Assembly (NCBI GenBank): GCA_963819735.1
Contig: CAWFXC010000001.1
Coordinates: 1,984,001-2,048,000 of the forward strand
Reading direction: 5' to 3'
DNA from: CAWFXC01 sp963819735
GTDB taxonomy: Bacteria > Actinomycetota > Acidimicrobiia > IMCC26256 > DASPTH01
Length of the DNA stretch: 64,000 bases
Made by a program: the position numbers and the translations under genes. The notes under the pieces are model-generated. The model did no database searches. It was not told the DNA's origin and saw only the letters and a list, made by a program, of their open reading frames with translations. Below, in pieces: positions 45,700-54,607 of this stretch (positions are counted from its first letter, which is position 1; each line of letters starts with the position of its first letter).

Positions 45700-46689
45700 C
45701 TAGGCGGTGTCGCTCGGTGCGGTGTCGCCGGGTGCAGGACCGTGACCGTTCTGACGCTGCATCCGCACCCGCGACCGCCAACCGGGCGCGATGGCGACGA
45801 CGGCGCCGCGCAGTGCGATCGGCGGCGATCCTCGGAGCGCAACGAACGCGAACTTGCGAGCATCGCGGAGGTCGCCCGACTCGAGCCGGGAGTGCGCCAG
45901 CGTGAGCGCGGTGCGGGCGCGGGCGTCGCGCAGCGCCGCCGCGTTGGCACGGAGCTCGGGTGCGGTCGGCATCTCGGCTTCCAGCCGATCGAACATGCGC
46001 AGGCCGGCGGTGGCTACCAGCTCGATGTTCTTCGACAGGTTCCCCGCGTGTTGGCGGTACAGGAACGTGGGCCGCTCCATCCGCTGCAGCAACACACCGT
46101 TGCGCACGACGCGGATCCAGAGGTCCCAGTCCTCGACGCCCTCCAGCGTGGGATCGAAGCCCCCGGCGTCGTCGTAGACGGATCGGGCCAGCACCACCGG
46201 CGTCCCGAAGCTGTGCTTGCGCAGGATCCACCCCAGCTGGCCGTCGCGGGGCGGGGAGGAGCTCGGGGGCCCGGTGGGGGTCTCGATGCCCTCGCCGGGC
46301 CGCCAGCGGATTCCCCGCCCGCCGATGACCCCCGGGTTCGAGTCGTAGGCGGCAACGCACACCGCGAGATGGTCGGGCAGCCAGACGTCGTCGGCGTCGA
46401 GGAAGGCGAGCAGCGGCGACGTGGTGTGGCCCACCCCGGCGTGGCGGGCTCGGCCGGGGCCGCCGTTCTGGGGGAGCGCCAAGACCTCGAGCGGGAGGTG
46501 GGAGCGCCAGCGGGAGGCGATCTTGAGTGTGTCGTCGGAGGATCCGTCGTCGACGACCACCACTTCGCACGGGCGCAGCATCTGGCCGGCCACCGACGCC
46601 AGGGCGGCGTCGAGGGTCGCGGCCGAGTTGTGCGCCGGGATGACGACCGCGACGCGCGGCGTCTCGAACGGAGAGACCCCGTTCCTCAT
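45700..46689 (-). CDS. family 2 glycosyltransferase
   Basis: A 329-residue GT-A enzyme: VAVVIPAHNSAATLDAALAS, VVVVDDGSSDDTL, PGRARHAGVGHT, the DxD motif in LLAFLDADDVWLPDH and FDPTLEGVEDWDLWIRV with the catalytic-base ED. The ATG overlaps the polysaccharide-deacetylase stop (ATGA at 46686-46689). It converges with the PIG-L gene. Donor and acceptor unknown. Confidence 0.86.
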   Translation of the reverse strand: MRNGVSPFETPRVAVVIPAHNSAATLDAALASVAGQMLRPCEVVVVDDGSSDDTLKIASRWRSHLPLEVLALPQNGGPGRARHAGVGHTTSPLLAFLDADDVWLPDHLAVCVAAYDSNPGVIGGRGIRWRPGEGIETPTGPPSSSPPRDGQLGWILRKHSFGTPVVLARSVYDDAGGFDPTLEGVEDWDLWIRVVRNGVLLQRMERPTFLYRQHAGNLSKNIELVATAGLRMFDRLEAEMPTAPELRANAAALRDARARTALTLAHSRLESGDLRDARKFAFVALRGSPPIALRGAVVAIAPGWRSRVRMQRQNGHGPAPGDTAPSDTA

Positions 46690-47618
46690 CCGCCACCGCC
46701 TGCGCCGCTCGGTACGAGGCTGAGCACCGACCGCTTCACGATGGGCCGGAACCCCGACCGCCCGCGCTCGGGGAAGAGCACGTAGCGCCGGAGCTCGTAG
46801 AGCGGGGTGGCCCGTGAGTTCCACCCGCCGATCGTCGTCACCCCGCAGCGGTATCCCGCGTCCTTGGCCGCGCCCACCGTGGCATCGTCGAAGTCGGAGG
46901 GCGAGCCATTGGGATACGCGAAGAGATCGACGGGTACGTCGAGCTGTTCCTCGAGTTGCCGGCGCGACTCGGCCAGGTTCTCCTGCTGGGTGGCCGGCGT
47001 CTCGTTGGCCAGGATGGCGTGGTCGAGGCTGTGGGAGCCGACGGTGACCCCCTGACGAACCAGTTCCCGCGCTTCGTCCCAGTCCATGAAGAGCTCGGAG
47101 ACATCTGGGCGGGTCTCGGGCTCGAGTTCGTCGACGAGTTCGGTGACCGCCGCCTCGCGCGCGGGTGCGTCGAGGTGTTTGAGCTGCCCGCAGACGTCGT
47201 CGTAGGCCGACCGACGCGCGTCGCCGAGGGGAGCCGTGACGCCGCCCCACCGGAACGACGCCCGTCGGCTGGTTGCGAACGCACGGCCCAGCACCTCCCA
47301 CCAGGGCTGGACCTGGCCCGAGAGGATGCCGGGGGCGAGGAAGATGGTGGCCGGGAGCCCGAGTTCGTGGAGCATCGGCACCGCGAGCGAGAGGTTGTCG
47401 CGATAGCCGTCGTCGAACGTGAGGGCGACCGCCCGTGGGGGCAACGACTGCCCGTTCGCCAGTTTGGTGAGTGCATCCCCCAGGTCGACGACGTTCCCGC
47501 TGCGTTGCAGCATCCGGAACTGCTCGTAGAGGCCCTTCGATCCGCGCTCGGGCGCGGACGGGAAGCACCACGTCCCTTCGACGTTGTGCCACCCGAGGAT
47601 GAGGAGCCGGCTCGCCAT
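46686..47618 (-). CDS. polysaccharide deacetylase (NodB/CE4 fold)
   Basis: A 310-residue CE4-type deacetylase with motif 1 ALTFDDGYRDN (catalytic base and metal Asp), motif 2 TVGSHSLDHAIL (metal histidines) and LFAYPNGSPSDFDDATV (motif 3 region). No signal peptide is evident, so it may act in the cytoplasm or be exported by other means. It leads a two-gene unit with the glycosyltransferase. Likely removes N-acetyl groups from glycan intermediates. Confidence 0.85.
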   Translation of the reverse strand: MASRLLILGWHNVEGTWCFPSAPERGSKGLYEQFRMLQRSGNVVDLGDALTKLANGQSLPPRAVALTFDDGYRDNLSLAVPMLHELGLPATIFLAPGILSGQVQPWWEVLGRAFATSRRASFRWGGVTAPLGDARRSAYDDVCGQLKHLDAPAREAAVTELVDELEPETRPDVSELFMDWDEARELVRQGVTVGSHSLDHAILANETPATQQENLAESRRQLEEQLDVPVDLFAYPNGSPSDFDDATVGAAKDAGYRCGVTTIGGWNSRATPLYELRRYVLFPERGRSGFRPIVKRSVLSLVPSGAGGGG

Positions 47619-47962
47619 CGGACTACGGCCGCCGCCGCACGGGATGATCCCGGCGCTCCATGGTGGTCATCTGCCAGCCCCTCCGACGTGCATTGCTCAA
47701 TACTCGCTGTTCCACCGTGCGACCGCGGTGCGAAGCACCGTGCTCGCAGCGTGTGGTATCAGCCCCACGGAGGGTACCAAAGGGATGACCGCCTGCCGAA
47801 CAAAACAGCCTATATGACGGATTCGGGTGGTGCACGATTCCTGCTCCCGCGTGCCGGTGACGCAGCGTGGCAAATAAGCTCCAGCAGCGTGAACAGGGGT
47901 GATGTGATCCGGACCCCGATCGTCGCCCGCTCCCGGAACCGCCCCGTTCCGAAAACCTCCGC
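47619..47962. other. intergenic region between divergent envelope genes
   Basis: No gene is supported in these 344 bases. The stretch contains a folded element at 47712-47756 and a locally AT-richer tract with TATATG near 47812-47817 that could be a plus-strand -10 for the secreted protein at 47963, giving a leader of over 100 nt. No known riboswitch consensus was recognised. Confidence 0.4.
47712..47756. other. three-part stem-loop in the divergent intergenic region
   Basis: CCAC 47712-47715 pairs with GTGG 47753-47756; TGCGA 47718-47722 pairs with TCGCA 47744-47748; the inner CGGTGC 47726-47731 pairs with GCACCG 47735-47740 around a GAA loop. It could be a structured leader, terminator or protein site. 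No family match is claimed. Confidence 0.35.
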
Positions 47963-49081
47963 ATGACCGCCGACATCCGCTCACAGGACCTCGGCCACCC
48001 GGCGAACCCGCAACCGCCGCGCCGGGGCAGGTTTTCGCTCGGCGACGTCATCACCACGCGGCGCCTGATCGTCATCATCCTGGTGGTCGTCGTGGCAGTC
48101 GTGGTGTACACGAAGCGCTCCGGCGACCATGCGCCCGTCGTCCCGCAGGCCGCGCCCACTCCGCAGAAGGTGAACCGGCCCTTCAGCCCCACGAGCTTCT
48201 GGAACTCGGCCCTGCCCGCCGACGTCGCGCTCGACCCGAACTCCTCGTTGCTCGTCCAACAGTTCAACAACCAGTGGCAGACGAACTACGGCGCGGTGGG
48301 CATCAACAACGAGGAGTACAGCATCAGCGTCTACACGGTGGCCGCCGGCCAACCGACGAAGGCCGTCGGGATCAGCTCCAGCCCCAACTGCAATCACACG
48401 CCGGGGCTGGTCGAGCAGTTGAGCGCGGTTCCGGTACCCGACAACGCGGTGCTCCCGACCGGACTCGACCATTCGCTCGTGATCTGGCAACCGTCGACGA
48501 ACACCGATTGGGAGATGTGGCAGGCCCAGCGTAACGAGGACGGCAACTGGTCGGCCTGTTCGGGCGGCCGGATCACCGACGTGAGCAAGAGCGACGGCGT
48601 GTTCCCGTTTCCGTTCGGCGTCGCGGCGTCCGGTCTGTCGTACTTGGCCGGAGCGATCAAGGTCTCCGAGTTGAAGGCAGGCAGGATCGATCACACGATC
48701 GCGGTGGCGATTCCGCACACCCTCGCGGGCACGCAGGTCACGCCGGCCAATCGCGACGACGGGAATTCGACCGCCGACGACGCGATTCCGGAGGGCACGC
48801 GATTCCGGCTGGATCCCACCATCGACCTCACCACGCTCGGGCTCACACCGTCGGGTCTCATCATCGCCCGGGCATTGCAGACCTACGGCATGATCGTCAC
48901 CGACACGTCGGGCGCGGTCGTGCTGGCGGCCGAGAACGGAGGACCGTACGCGGCGGCCGGCTTCGGCAACCCGTACGCCACGCTGTTCGGCTCCACCCCC
49001 CAGTACGAGATCCTGGCCGGGGTTCCGTGGAGTCGTCTGCAAGCCGTGAGCCCGAGCGTCAGCACCGCCAACGTCGGCTGA
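47963..49081 (+). CDS. membrane-anchored secreted protein, paralogue of 38429-39380
   Basis: A 372-residue protein: cytosolic N-terminus, one membrane helix (LIVIILVVVVAVVVYT, about 34-49), then an extracytoplasmic domain. The domain shares landmarks with the lipoprotein at 38429-39380: RPFSPTSFWNSALP, NNEEYSISVY, RIDHTIAVAIP, LTPSGLIIARALQTYGMIV and a final YEILAGVPWSRL. Acidic and aromatic residues would suit carbohydrate binding or hydrolysis, but I do not recognise the family and assign no function. Lies next to polysaccharide-modifying genes. Confidence 0.65.
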   Translation: MTADIRSQDLGHPANPQPPRRGRFSLGDVITTRRLIVIILVVVVAVVVYTKRSGDHAPVVPQAAPTPQKVNRPFSPTSFWNSALPADVALDPNSSLLVQQFNNQWQTNYGAVGINNEEYSISVYTVAAGQPTKAVGISSSPNCNHTPGLVEQLSAVPVPDNAVLPTGLDHSLVIWQPSTNTDWEMWQAQRNEDGNWSACSGGRITDVSKSDGVFPFPFGVAASGLSYLAGAIKVSELKAGRIDHTIAVAIPHTLAGTQVTPANRDDGNSTADDAIPEGTRFRLDPTIDLTTLGLTPSGLIIARALQTYGMIVTDTSGAVVLAAENGGPYAAAGFGNPYATLFGSTPQYEILAGVPWSRLQAVSPSVSTANVG

Positions 49082-49108
49082 GCCGTCGGCCCACGAGCCC
49101 ACGGTTCG

Positions 49109-49807
49109 TCATGTCGGCGCCGACGACGCCGACGACGCCGACAACCGGCGCGTCGGAGTCTGCTCGAGCAGGAGGGCGACCGATACTGCGACGCAGGTGC
49201 CGAGCAGCGCCCCACCGAGGACGTCGGTGGCGTAGTGGGCACTGGTGACGATCTGGGCGACACCGACGGTGACCGCGTAGAGCGCGGCGACCGCGATGAT
49301 CACGTTGCGGCGCGTGTTCGCACGGAACAAGACGCACGCCACGAGCGCCACCGCGACCGCCAGCCCGGTTGCTCCCGCCGCGTGCCCGGACGGGAAGCTG
49401 AACACCCGGCTGGGATGCCCGTAGTTGCTGATCGCCGGGCGGCCCACGATCGGCTTCAGAATGGTTTCGGCCAGGACACCGGCGATGCCGGGTGCGGCGA
49501 CGAGCAACAGCGCCAACCGCCAGCGCTTCGAGTACCACCAGCACCCCGCGGCTAGGAGCACGCCCGCCGCCACCACCGCGGTCGGCGACCCCATGTCGCT
49601 CCCGGTCGCCGCGATCTGAAATTGCCGGCTTTCGTCCGACGCCGGAACGAGGTGATCCTCGACCGCACGGTCCAGGGCGCTCGGCGCCGGGTGGATCGCG
49701 ATCACGACCGCGAGCAGCAGGAAGAGCACTCCACAGATCACCGCGACGATCGCGAGCGGTCGCACCGGGAGCGCGTCGAGGTCGGCTGATTCGGAGCTCT
49801 GCGTCAC
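49109..49807 (-). CDS. PAP2-family membrane phosphatase
   Basis: A 232-residue integral membrane phosphatase with the three PAP2 motifs: KPIVGRP, FPSGHAAGATG and TSAHYATDVLGG (catalytic histidines). Likely substrates are undecaprenyl pyrophosphate or other lipid phosphates, i.e. carrier recycling during wall and polysaccharide synthesis. GTG 49807 overlaps the L,D-transpeptidase stop by four bases. The C-terminus ends in an S/A repeat from GCCGAC/GACGAC triplets. Confidence 0.85.
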   Translation of the reverse strand: MTQSSESADLDALPVRPLAIVAVICGVLFLLLAVVIAIHPAPSALDRAVEDHLVPASDESRQFQIAATGSDMGSPTAVVAAGVLLAAGCWWYSKRWRLALLLVAAPGIAGVLAETILKPIVGRPAISNYGHPSRVFSFPSGHAAGATGLAVAVALVACVLFRANTRRNVIIAVAALYAVTVGVAQIVTSAHYATDVLGGALLGTCVAVSVALLLEQTPTRRLSASSASSAPT

Positions 49808-50622
49808 GTAATGACGACGGGAGTGCCGAGCGGGAGTTGCGCGAGCTTCAGGATCACGTCGTTGTCGACGCGCACGCATCCGTGGGACACGTCGTCGCCG
49901 ATCGAGCCCGGATCGTCGGTCCCGTGGATTGCGATCTGGGCGTCACCGCCCTCGAACTCGCTGAGCGCGTTGCTGTGGCCCGACAACCCGATCGCGAACA
50001 CTCCGTACGCCGAGTCGGGCTGCGTCGCGAGGTCGATCGGGTCGGTGTAGTAGAAGGTGCCGGTCGGGGTGGGATCGTCGGGGGTGCCGATCGCCGCCGG
50101 TGCGGTGAACACCACGGCGCCGTTGTGGAGCAGCGTGACCTGGTGCTCGGCCAGGCTGACCTTGATCTGCCAGACGAGCGGCGCCGACACCGTCACGTCG
50201 GACGCCTTCACCCAGCCGGTCGAGTCGTTCGGCCGGGTGGGGAGATAGACGTGCAACCAACCCTGGTACTGATCGAACGCGAGCAGTGTGCGCGGCAACG
50301 TGTACTGGGTCTGGGCGGACAACGTGCTCACCGGTTGTGCAGCCGCGTCGGGCGTTGCGTACACCGCGATGTCGCCGCCTTTGGTGGTCGCGGCGCGCAG
50401 CGGCGCGCTCGAGAACGACGTGGTGATGGCGGCGCCGGCGGGGGGATGCGCGGCAACACGACTGGTGGGAGCTGCCGAGGCTTTCGCGCGATCGTCGCCT
50501 CGGGTCGCGAGCAAAAGTCCACCCGCGGCCACCACGATCAGCAGGGCGAGCGCGCCGATCGCGTACCGATGACGGACCGCACGACGCCTGCGCAGCTCAC
50601 TCCGGGAGGAAGGATCCGCCAT
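49804..50622 (-). CDS. YkuD L,D-transpeptidase, membrane-anchored
   Basis: A 272-residue protein with a short basic N-terminus, one membrane helix (IGALALLIVVAAGGLLLA) and an SH3-like segment (VYATPDAAAQPVSTL to GWVKASDV) before a YkuD domain. The catalytic motif is IAIHGTDDPGSIG followed by SHGCVRVDN with the nucleophilic cysteine. Such enzymes form 3-3 cross-links in peptidoglycan. Coupled to PAP2 by a GTGA overlap and preceded by a 58-residue ORF. Confidence 0.88.
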   Translation of the reverse strand: MADPSSRSELRRRRAVRHRYAIGALALLIVVAAGGLLLATRGDDRAKASAAPTSRVAAHPPAGAAITTSFSSAPLRAATTKGGDIAVYATPDAAAQPVSTLSAQTQYTLPRTLLAFDQYQGWLHVYLPTRPNDSTGWVKASDVTVSAPLVWQIKVSLAEHQVTLLHNGAVVFTAPAAIGTPDDPTPTGTFYYTDPIDLATQPDSAYGVFAIGLSGHSNALSEFEGGDAQIAIHGTDDPGSIGDDVSHGCVRVDNDVILKLAQLPLGTPVVIT

Positions 50623-50648
50623 CTACGACGGAGCCTACTTCCCGGAAT

Positions 50649-50825
50649 TCAGCCGGCAGGAGTGACGGCCGGCGCCTCGAGCAGTTGTTCGAGTGATTCG
50701 ACCTCGAGCAGCAACAGACGCAGATCGAGGAGTACATCCACGACCTCTGCGCTGGAGATGAGATCACGGCCGCGGAAGCGCTCCAGCGCCCCATCGACCA
50801 CCTGAGTGAGCTCTTGCTGGTTCAT
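50649..50825 (-). CDS. small leucine-rich helical protein, 58 residues
   Basis: Starts at ATG 50825 with an excellent ribosome site (GGAGGT six bases upstream) and ends 26 bp before the L,D-transpeptidase start. The product begins MNQQELTQVVDGALERFRGR and contains a strongly helical, leucine-rich centre (DVLLDLRLLLLEVESLEQLL) suited to a coiled coil or dimer. No family recognised. Codon pattern and the ribosome site make it a good gene candidate; it probably heads an operon with the transpeptidase and PAP2 genes. Confidence 0.65.
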   Translation of the reverse strand: MNQQELTQVVDGALERFRGRDLISSAEVVDVLLDLRLLLLEVESLEQLLEAPAVTPAG

Positions 50826-50967
50826 GGCACGACCTCCGTGGTGAACAACCTATCGGCTTCCGGTTTCGTTCCGGGATCACTCGTGTTTCGTGGACGTTGC
50901 CATTAATTGTTTCGGCGCCGGTACAACGGCGGGATGGTCGGGTCGGATTGCACCAGTTGTCGCGCGC

Positions 50968-51450
50968 CTAAGCGTCGCCCGCGGCGTCGTCGAGTCCCTG
51001 CTGCAGTGTGTTCCACGCCAACGTGGCGCACTTGATGCGCACGGGGAACTTCACCACGCCCTGGAGCGCCTCGAGGTCACCCAGCCGCACCCCCTCGAGC
51101 TCGGTGCGCAGGTCTTCGCCGTCTTCTTCGCCTTCGAGCTTCGATTCGTGGATCGACATGAGCGCCTTGAACGCGCGGATGAGCTTGCGCGCCTCGGCGA
51201 CGGTCTTTCCCTTCACCGCGGCCGACATCATCGACGTCGACGCCTGGCTGATCGAACACCCTTGCCCGGCGATCTTGAGGTCGGTGACGGTGTCGCCGTC
51301 GACCTCGAGGTAGAGCACGACCTCGTCACCGCACAGCGGATTGAAACCTTCGGCCTTGTACGCCGGCGGCACCGGCAGTTCGCCGCGGTTTCGCGGCGCG
51401 CGGTAGTGGTCGAGGATGATCTCGCGATAGAGGTCTTCCAGACCGGGCAT
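50968..51450 (-). CDS. sufU: SufU zinc-dependent sulfur acceptor
   Basis: SufU takes the persulfide from SufS. The 160-residue protein has NPLCGDE, GQGCSISQASTSMM and a third cysteine in RIKCATLAW, the three-cysteine zinc set of SufU, plus the 18-21 residue insertion that separates SufU from IscU. Follows sufS by 9 bp as the last gene of sufC2-sufS-sufU. Confidence 0.92.
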   Translation of the reverse strand: MPGLEDLYREIILDHYRAPRNRGELPVPPAYKAEGFNPLCGDEVVLYLEVDGDTVTDLKIAGQGCSISQASTSMMSAAVKGKTVAEARKLIRAFKALMSIHESKLEGEEDGEDLRTELEGVRLGDLEALQGVVKFPVRIKCATLAWNTLQQGLDDAAGDA

Positions 51451-51459
51451 CGAATGCTC

Positions 51460-52694
51460 CTAGAAGGCGAAGAACTGCTCGGCGCGTGCGAGCGCGTCGA
51501 TCAGAGCGTCGGCATCGGCTTCGTCGTTGTAAACGTAGAACGAGGCGCGCGTGGTGGCGGGGACTCCCAGCACGCGCATGAGGGGCTTGGCGCAGTGATG
51601 GCCGGCGCGTACGCACACCGCCTCTTCGTCGACGACCTGCGAGATGTCGTGGGCGTGGATGCCGTCGAAGAGGAACGAGATCGCGCCACCGCGGAGATCG
51701 ACGTCGCGGGGCCCGTAGATCGTGAGGTTGTCACCGAAGCGTCGGTCGAGCGCGTCGAGCGCGTAGCCGGTGAGCGCCTTCTCGTGCTCGCGGATCGCGT
51801 CCATGCCGAGGGCGCTCACGTAGTCGACCGCGGCGCCGAAGCCGACGGCCTCGGCGATCGGAGGGGTGCCGGCCTCGAACTTCCACGGGACTTCGTTGGG
51901 GGTGAACCCGTCGACGGTGACATTGGTGATCATCTCGCCGCCACCCATGAACGGTGGCATGGCCTCGAGCAGCTCGGCGCGGGCCCACAGGGCGCCGATC
52001 CCGGTCGGACCGCACATCTTGTGCGCCGAGAACGCGACAAAGTCGGCGTCCCACGCCTGCACGTCGACGGGGAGGTGGGGCGCCGCTTGGCAGGCGTCGA
52101 CGAGCGCGTGTGCGCCGACCGCGTGGGCGGCATCGACCAGCGGGCGCACGTCGTTGATCGTGCCGAGGACGTTCGACATCGCACTGAACGCGACCAGCTT
52201 GGCGCCGTCGAGCAGGGCGTCGAGCCCGCTGAGGTCGAGCAGGTAGTCGGGAGTGAGAGGGATCCACCGGATCTCGACGCCGCGCTCGGCGGCGAGGATC
52301 TGCCACGGCACCACGTTGGCGTGGTGTTCCATGTGGGTCAGCACGATCGGGTCGCCCTCGCGCAGATTCGCCCGGGCCCACGAGTACGCGACCACATTGA
52401 TCGCCTCGGTGGCGTTGCGGACGTAGACGATCTCGTGCGGATGACCGGCGTTGACGAATCGCGCGACCTTGGCGCGCGCGGCTTCGAATGCCGCGGTGGC
52501 CTCTTCGGCGATCGTGTAGACGCCGCGGTGCACGTTGGCGTTGTACTCCCGGTAGTACCGGTCCATCGCGTCGAGCACTGCGAGGGGCTTCTGCGACGTG
52601 GCGGCGGAGTCGAGGTAGACGAGGCGCTTCCCGTGGACCTGGCGCTTGAGGATCGGGAAGTCGGCCTTGATGCGGGCGACGTCGAGCCCGGCGC

Positions 52695-52698
<4 letters not shown>
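51460..52698 (-). CDS. sufS: SufS cysteine desulfurase
   Basis: PLP enzyme that removes sulfur from cysteine. The 412-residue protein has YLDSAATSQKP, THMEHHANVVPWQ, DACQAAPHLPVDVQ, the Schiff-base lysine in FSAHKMCGPTGIG and the catalytic cysteine in RAGHHCAKPLM, a group II desulfurase loop. The ATG overlaps the sufC2 stop (ATGA). Works with SufU downstream and delivers sulfur to the SufBCD complex encoded at 34.5-38.4 kb. Confidence 0.93.
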
Positions 52699-53459
<761 letters not shown>

Positions 53460-53465
53460 CCCCCG

Positions 53466-53495
53466 ATTGTATTAGCACTACGTACGTAGTGGAAA
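53466..53495 (-). promoter_or_regulatory. second suf promoter with perfect 16-bp palindrome
   Basis: CACTACGTACGTAGTG (53476-53491) is a perfect palindrome directly upstream of a minus-strand -10-like TACAAT (53466-53471). Bases 53477-53495 match 34516-34534 at 16 of 19 positions, including the GGAAA flank. The pairing of this motif with both Suf clusters suggests an Fe-S-responsive regulator site. Confidence 0.68.
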
Positions 53496-53519
53496 TCTTT
53501 CCTGCGGTTCTGGCGTGGG

Positions 53520-54551
53520 CTATCGCGCCCGCACGAGTGGTTCGAAGAGGCGCTCGTAGCCGGTGACCATCGACTCGGCGCTGAAGTTCACCGCCACCCG
53601 TTCGCGGCACGCCAGGGGTGAACAGTTGCCGACGCTCGCCACCGCGTCGACGAGGTCGTCGATGGAATCCCGGAGGTAGCCCGTGACGCCGTTCTCGACC
53701 AGTTCGACGGCGGCCCCGGCCGGGCACGCCACCACGGGCGTGCCGCACGCCATCGCCTCGGCCATCACGAGACCGAACGGCTCGGGCCACTGGATGGGGA
53801 AGATCATCGCCCGGGCGCGCGCGAGGAGGTCGACCTTGGTCGCGTGCGACACCGCTTCGTACACCTCGACTTCGTCGTTGAGCATCGGCGCCACGATCTC
53901 GTCCCAGTAGGTGCGCTCGAACGGCTCGTTCTTCTTGACGACCATCGCGAGCGGGAGGCCCGCGCGCCGCGCGACCTCGATCGCGAGACTCGGTCCCTTG
54001 TCGGGGTTGGCGCGCCCGATGTAGACGAGGAAGTCGTCTTTCTTGTCGCGGTACTCGTAGTCGTCGAGCTTGATCCCGTTGTGCACCACGCCCGCGTACC
54101 GGACGTCGGGGTTGTCGGCGCGTTGCGCCTCGCTGATCGCCACGAGGTGCACGTAGTCGTCGAGCAGACCGTAGAGGCGGCGCGACGGCTCGGTCCACGG
54201 TCCGTGGAGCGTGTGGACGACCGGCGGCCCACCGCCACGGATCGCGCTCATCGCCGGGCCGACGATCCCACTGTGGTCGTGCACGACGTCGAACTCGTCG
54301 GCGATCGCCAGATACGACGAAACCGCGTGATAGGTGTCGTACCAGACGTTTCCCAACAACGCCGAGTCCGGTGGATCGATCATCGGCGACACGAGCGTGG
54401 CCTTCGTCTGCGAACCGCCACTGGCGAAGAGGGTGACATCGTGGCCGTGCTCGGCCAATCCGTCGGCCAACAGCGCGACGACCAACTCGATGCCGCCGTA
54501 TCCCAGCGGCGGCACGGCGAACCAGGGCGGCGCGATCTGGGCGATCTTCAT
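53520..54551 (-). CDS. family 4 glycosyltransferase
   Basis: A 343-residue GT-B enzyme starting MKIAQIAPPWFAVPPLGYGGIE, with LVYIGRANPDKGPSLAIEVAR at the donor domain, QWPEPFGLVMAEAMACGTPVV (EX7E motif) and VENGVTGYL. The N-terminal PPxGYGGIE pattern is shared with glycosyltransferases that act on small or lipid-linked sugars. Divergent from the glycogen-debranching-like gene, which suggests storage or capsule sugar metabolism. Sugar unknown. Confidence 0.86.
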   Translation of the reverse strand: MKIAQIAPPWFAVPPLGYGGIELVVALLADGLAEHGHDVTLFASGGSQTKATLVSPMIDPPDSALLGNVWYDTYHAVSSYLAIADEFDVVHDHSGIVGPAMSAIRGGGPPVVHTLHGPWTEPSRRLYGLLDDYVHLVAISEAQRADNPDVRYAGVVHNGIKLDDYEYRDKKDDFLVYIGRANPDKGPSLAIEVARRAGLPLAMVVKKNEPFERTYWDEIVAPMLNDEVEVYEAVSHATKVDLLARARAMIFPIQWPEPFGLVMAEAMACGTPVVACPAGAAVELVENGVTGYLRDSIDDLVDAVASVGNCSPLACRERVAVNFSAESMVTGYERLFEPLVRAR

Positions 54552-54593
54552 CGGCTTCGAGCATACGGGGGAGGCGGTCGCGGAACGGCGCAG

Positions 54594-54599
54594 TAGCGT
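54594..54599 (+). promoter_or_regulatory. -10 box before the debranching-like gene
   Basis: TAGCGT lies 8 nt before ATG 54608 with no ribosome site, consistent with a leaderless message. Confidence 0.4.
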
Positions 54600-54607
54600 G
54601 GTCGATC

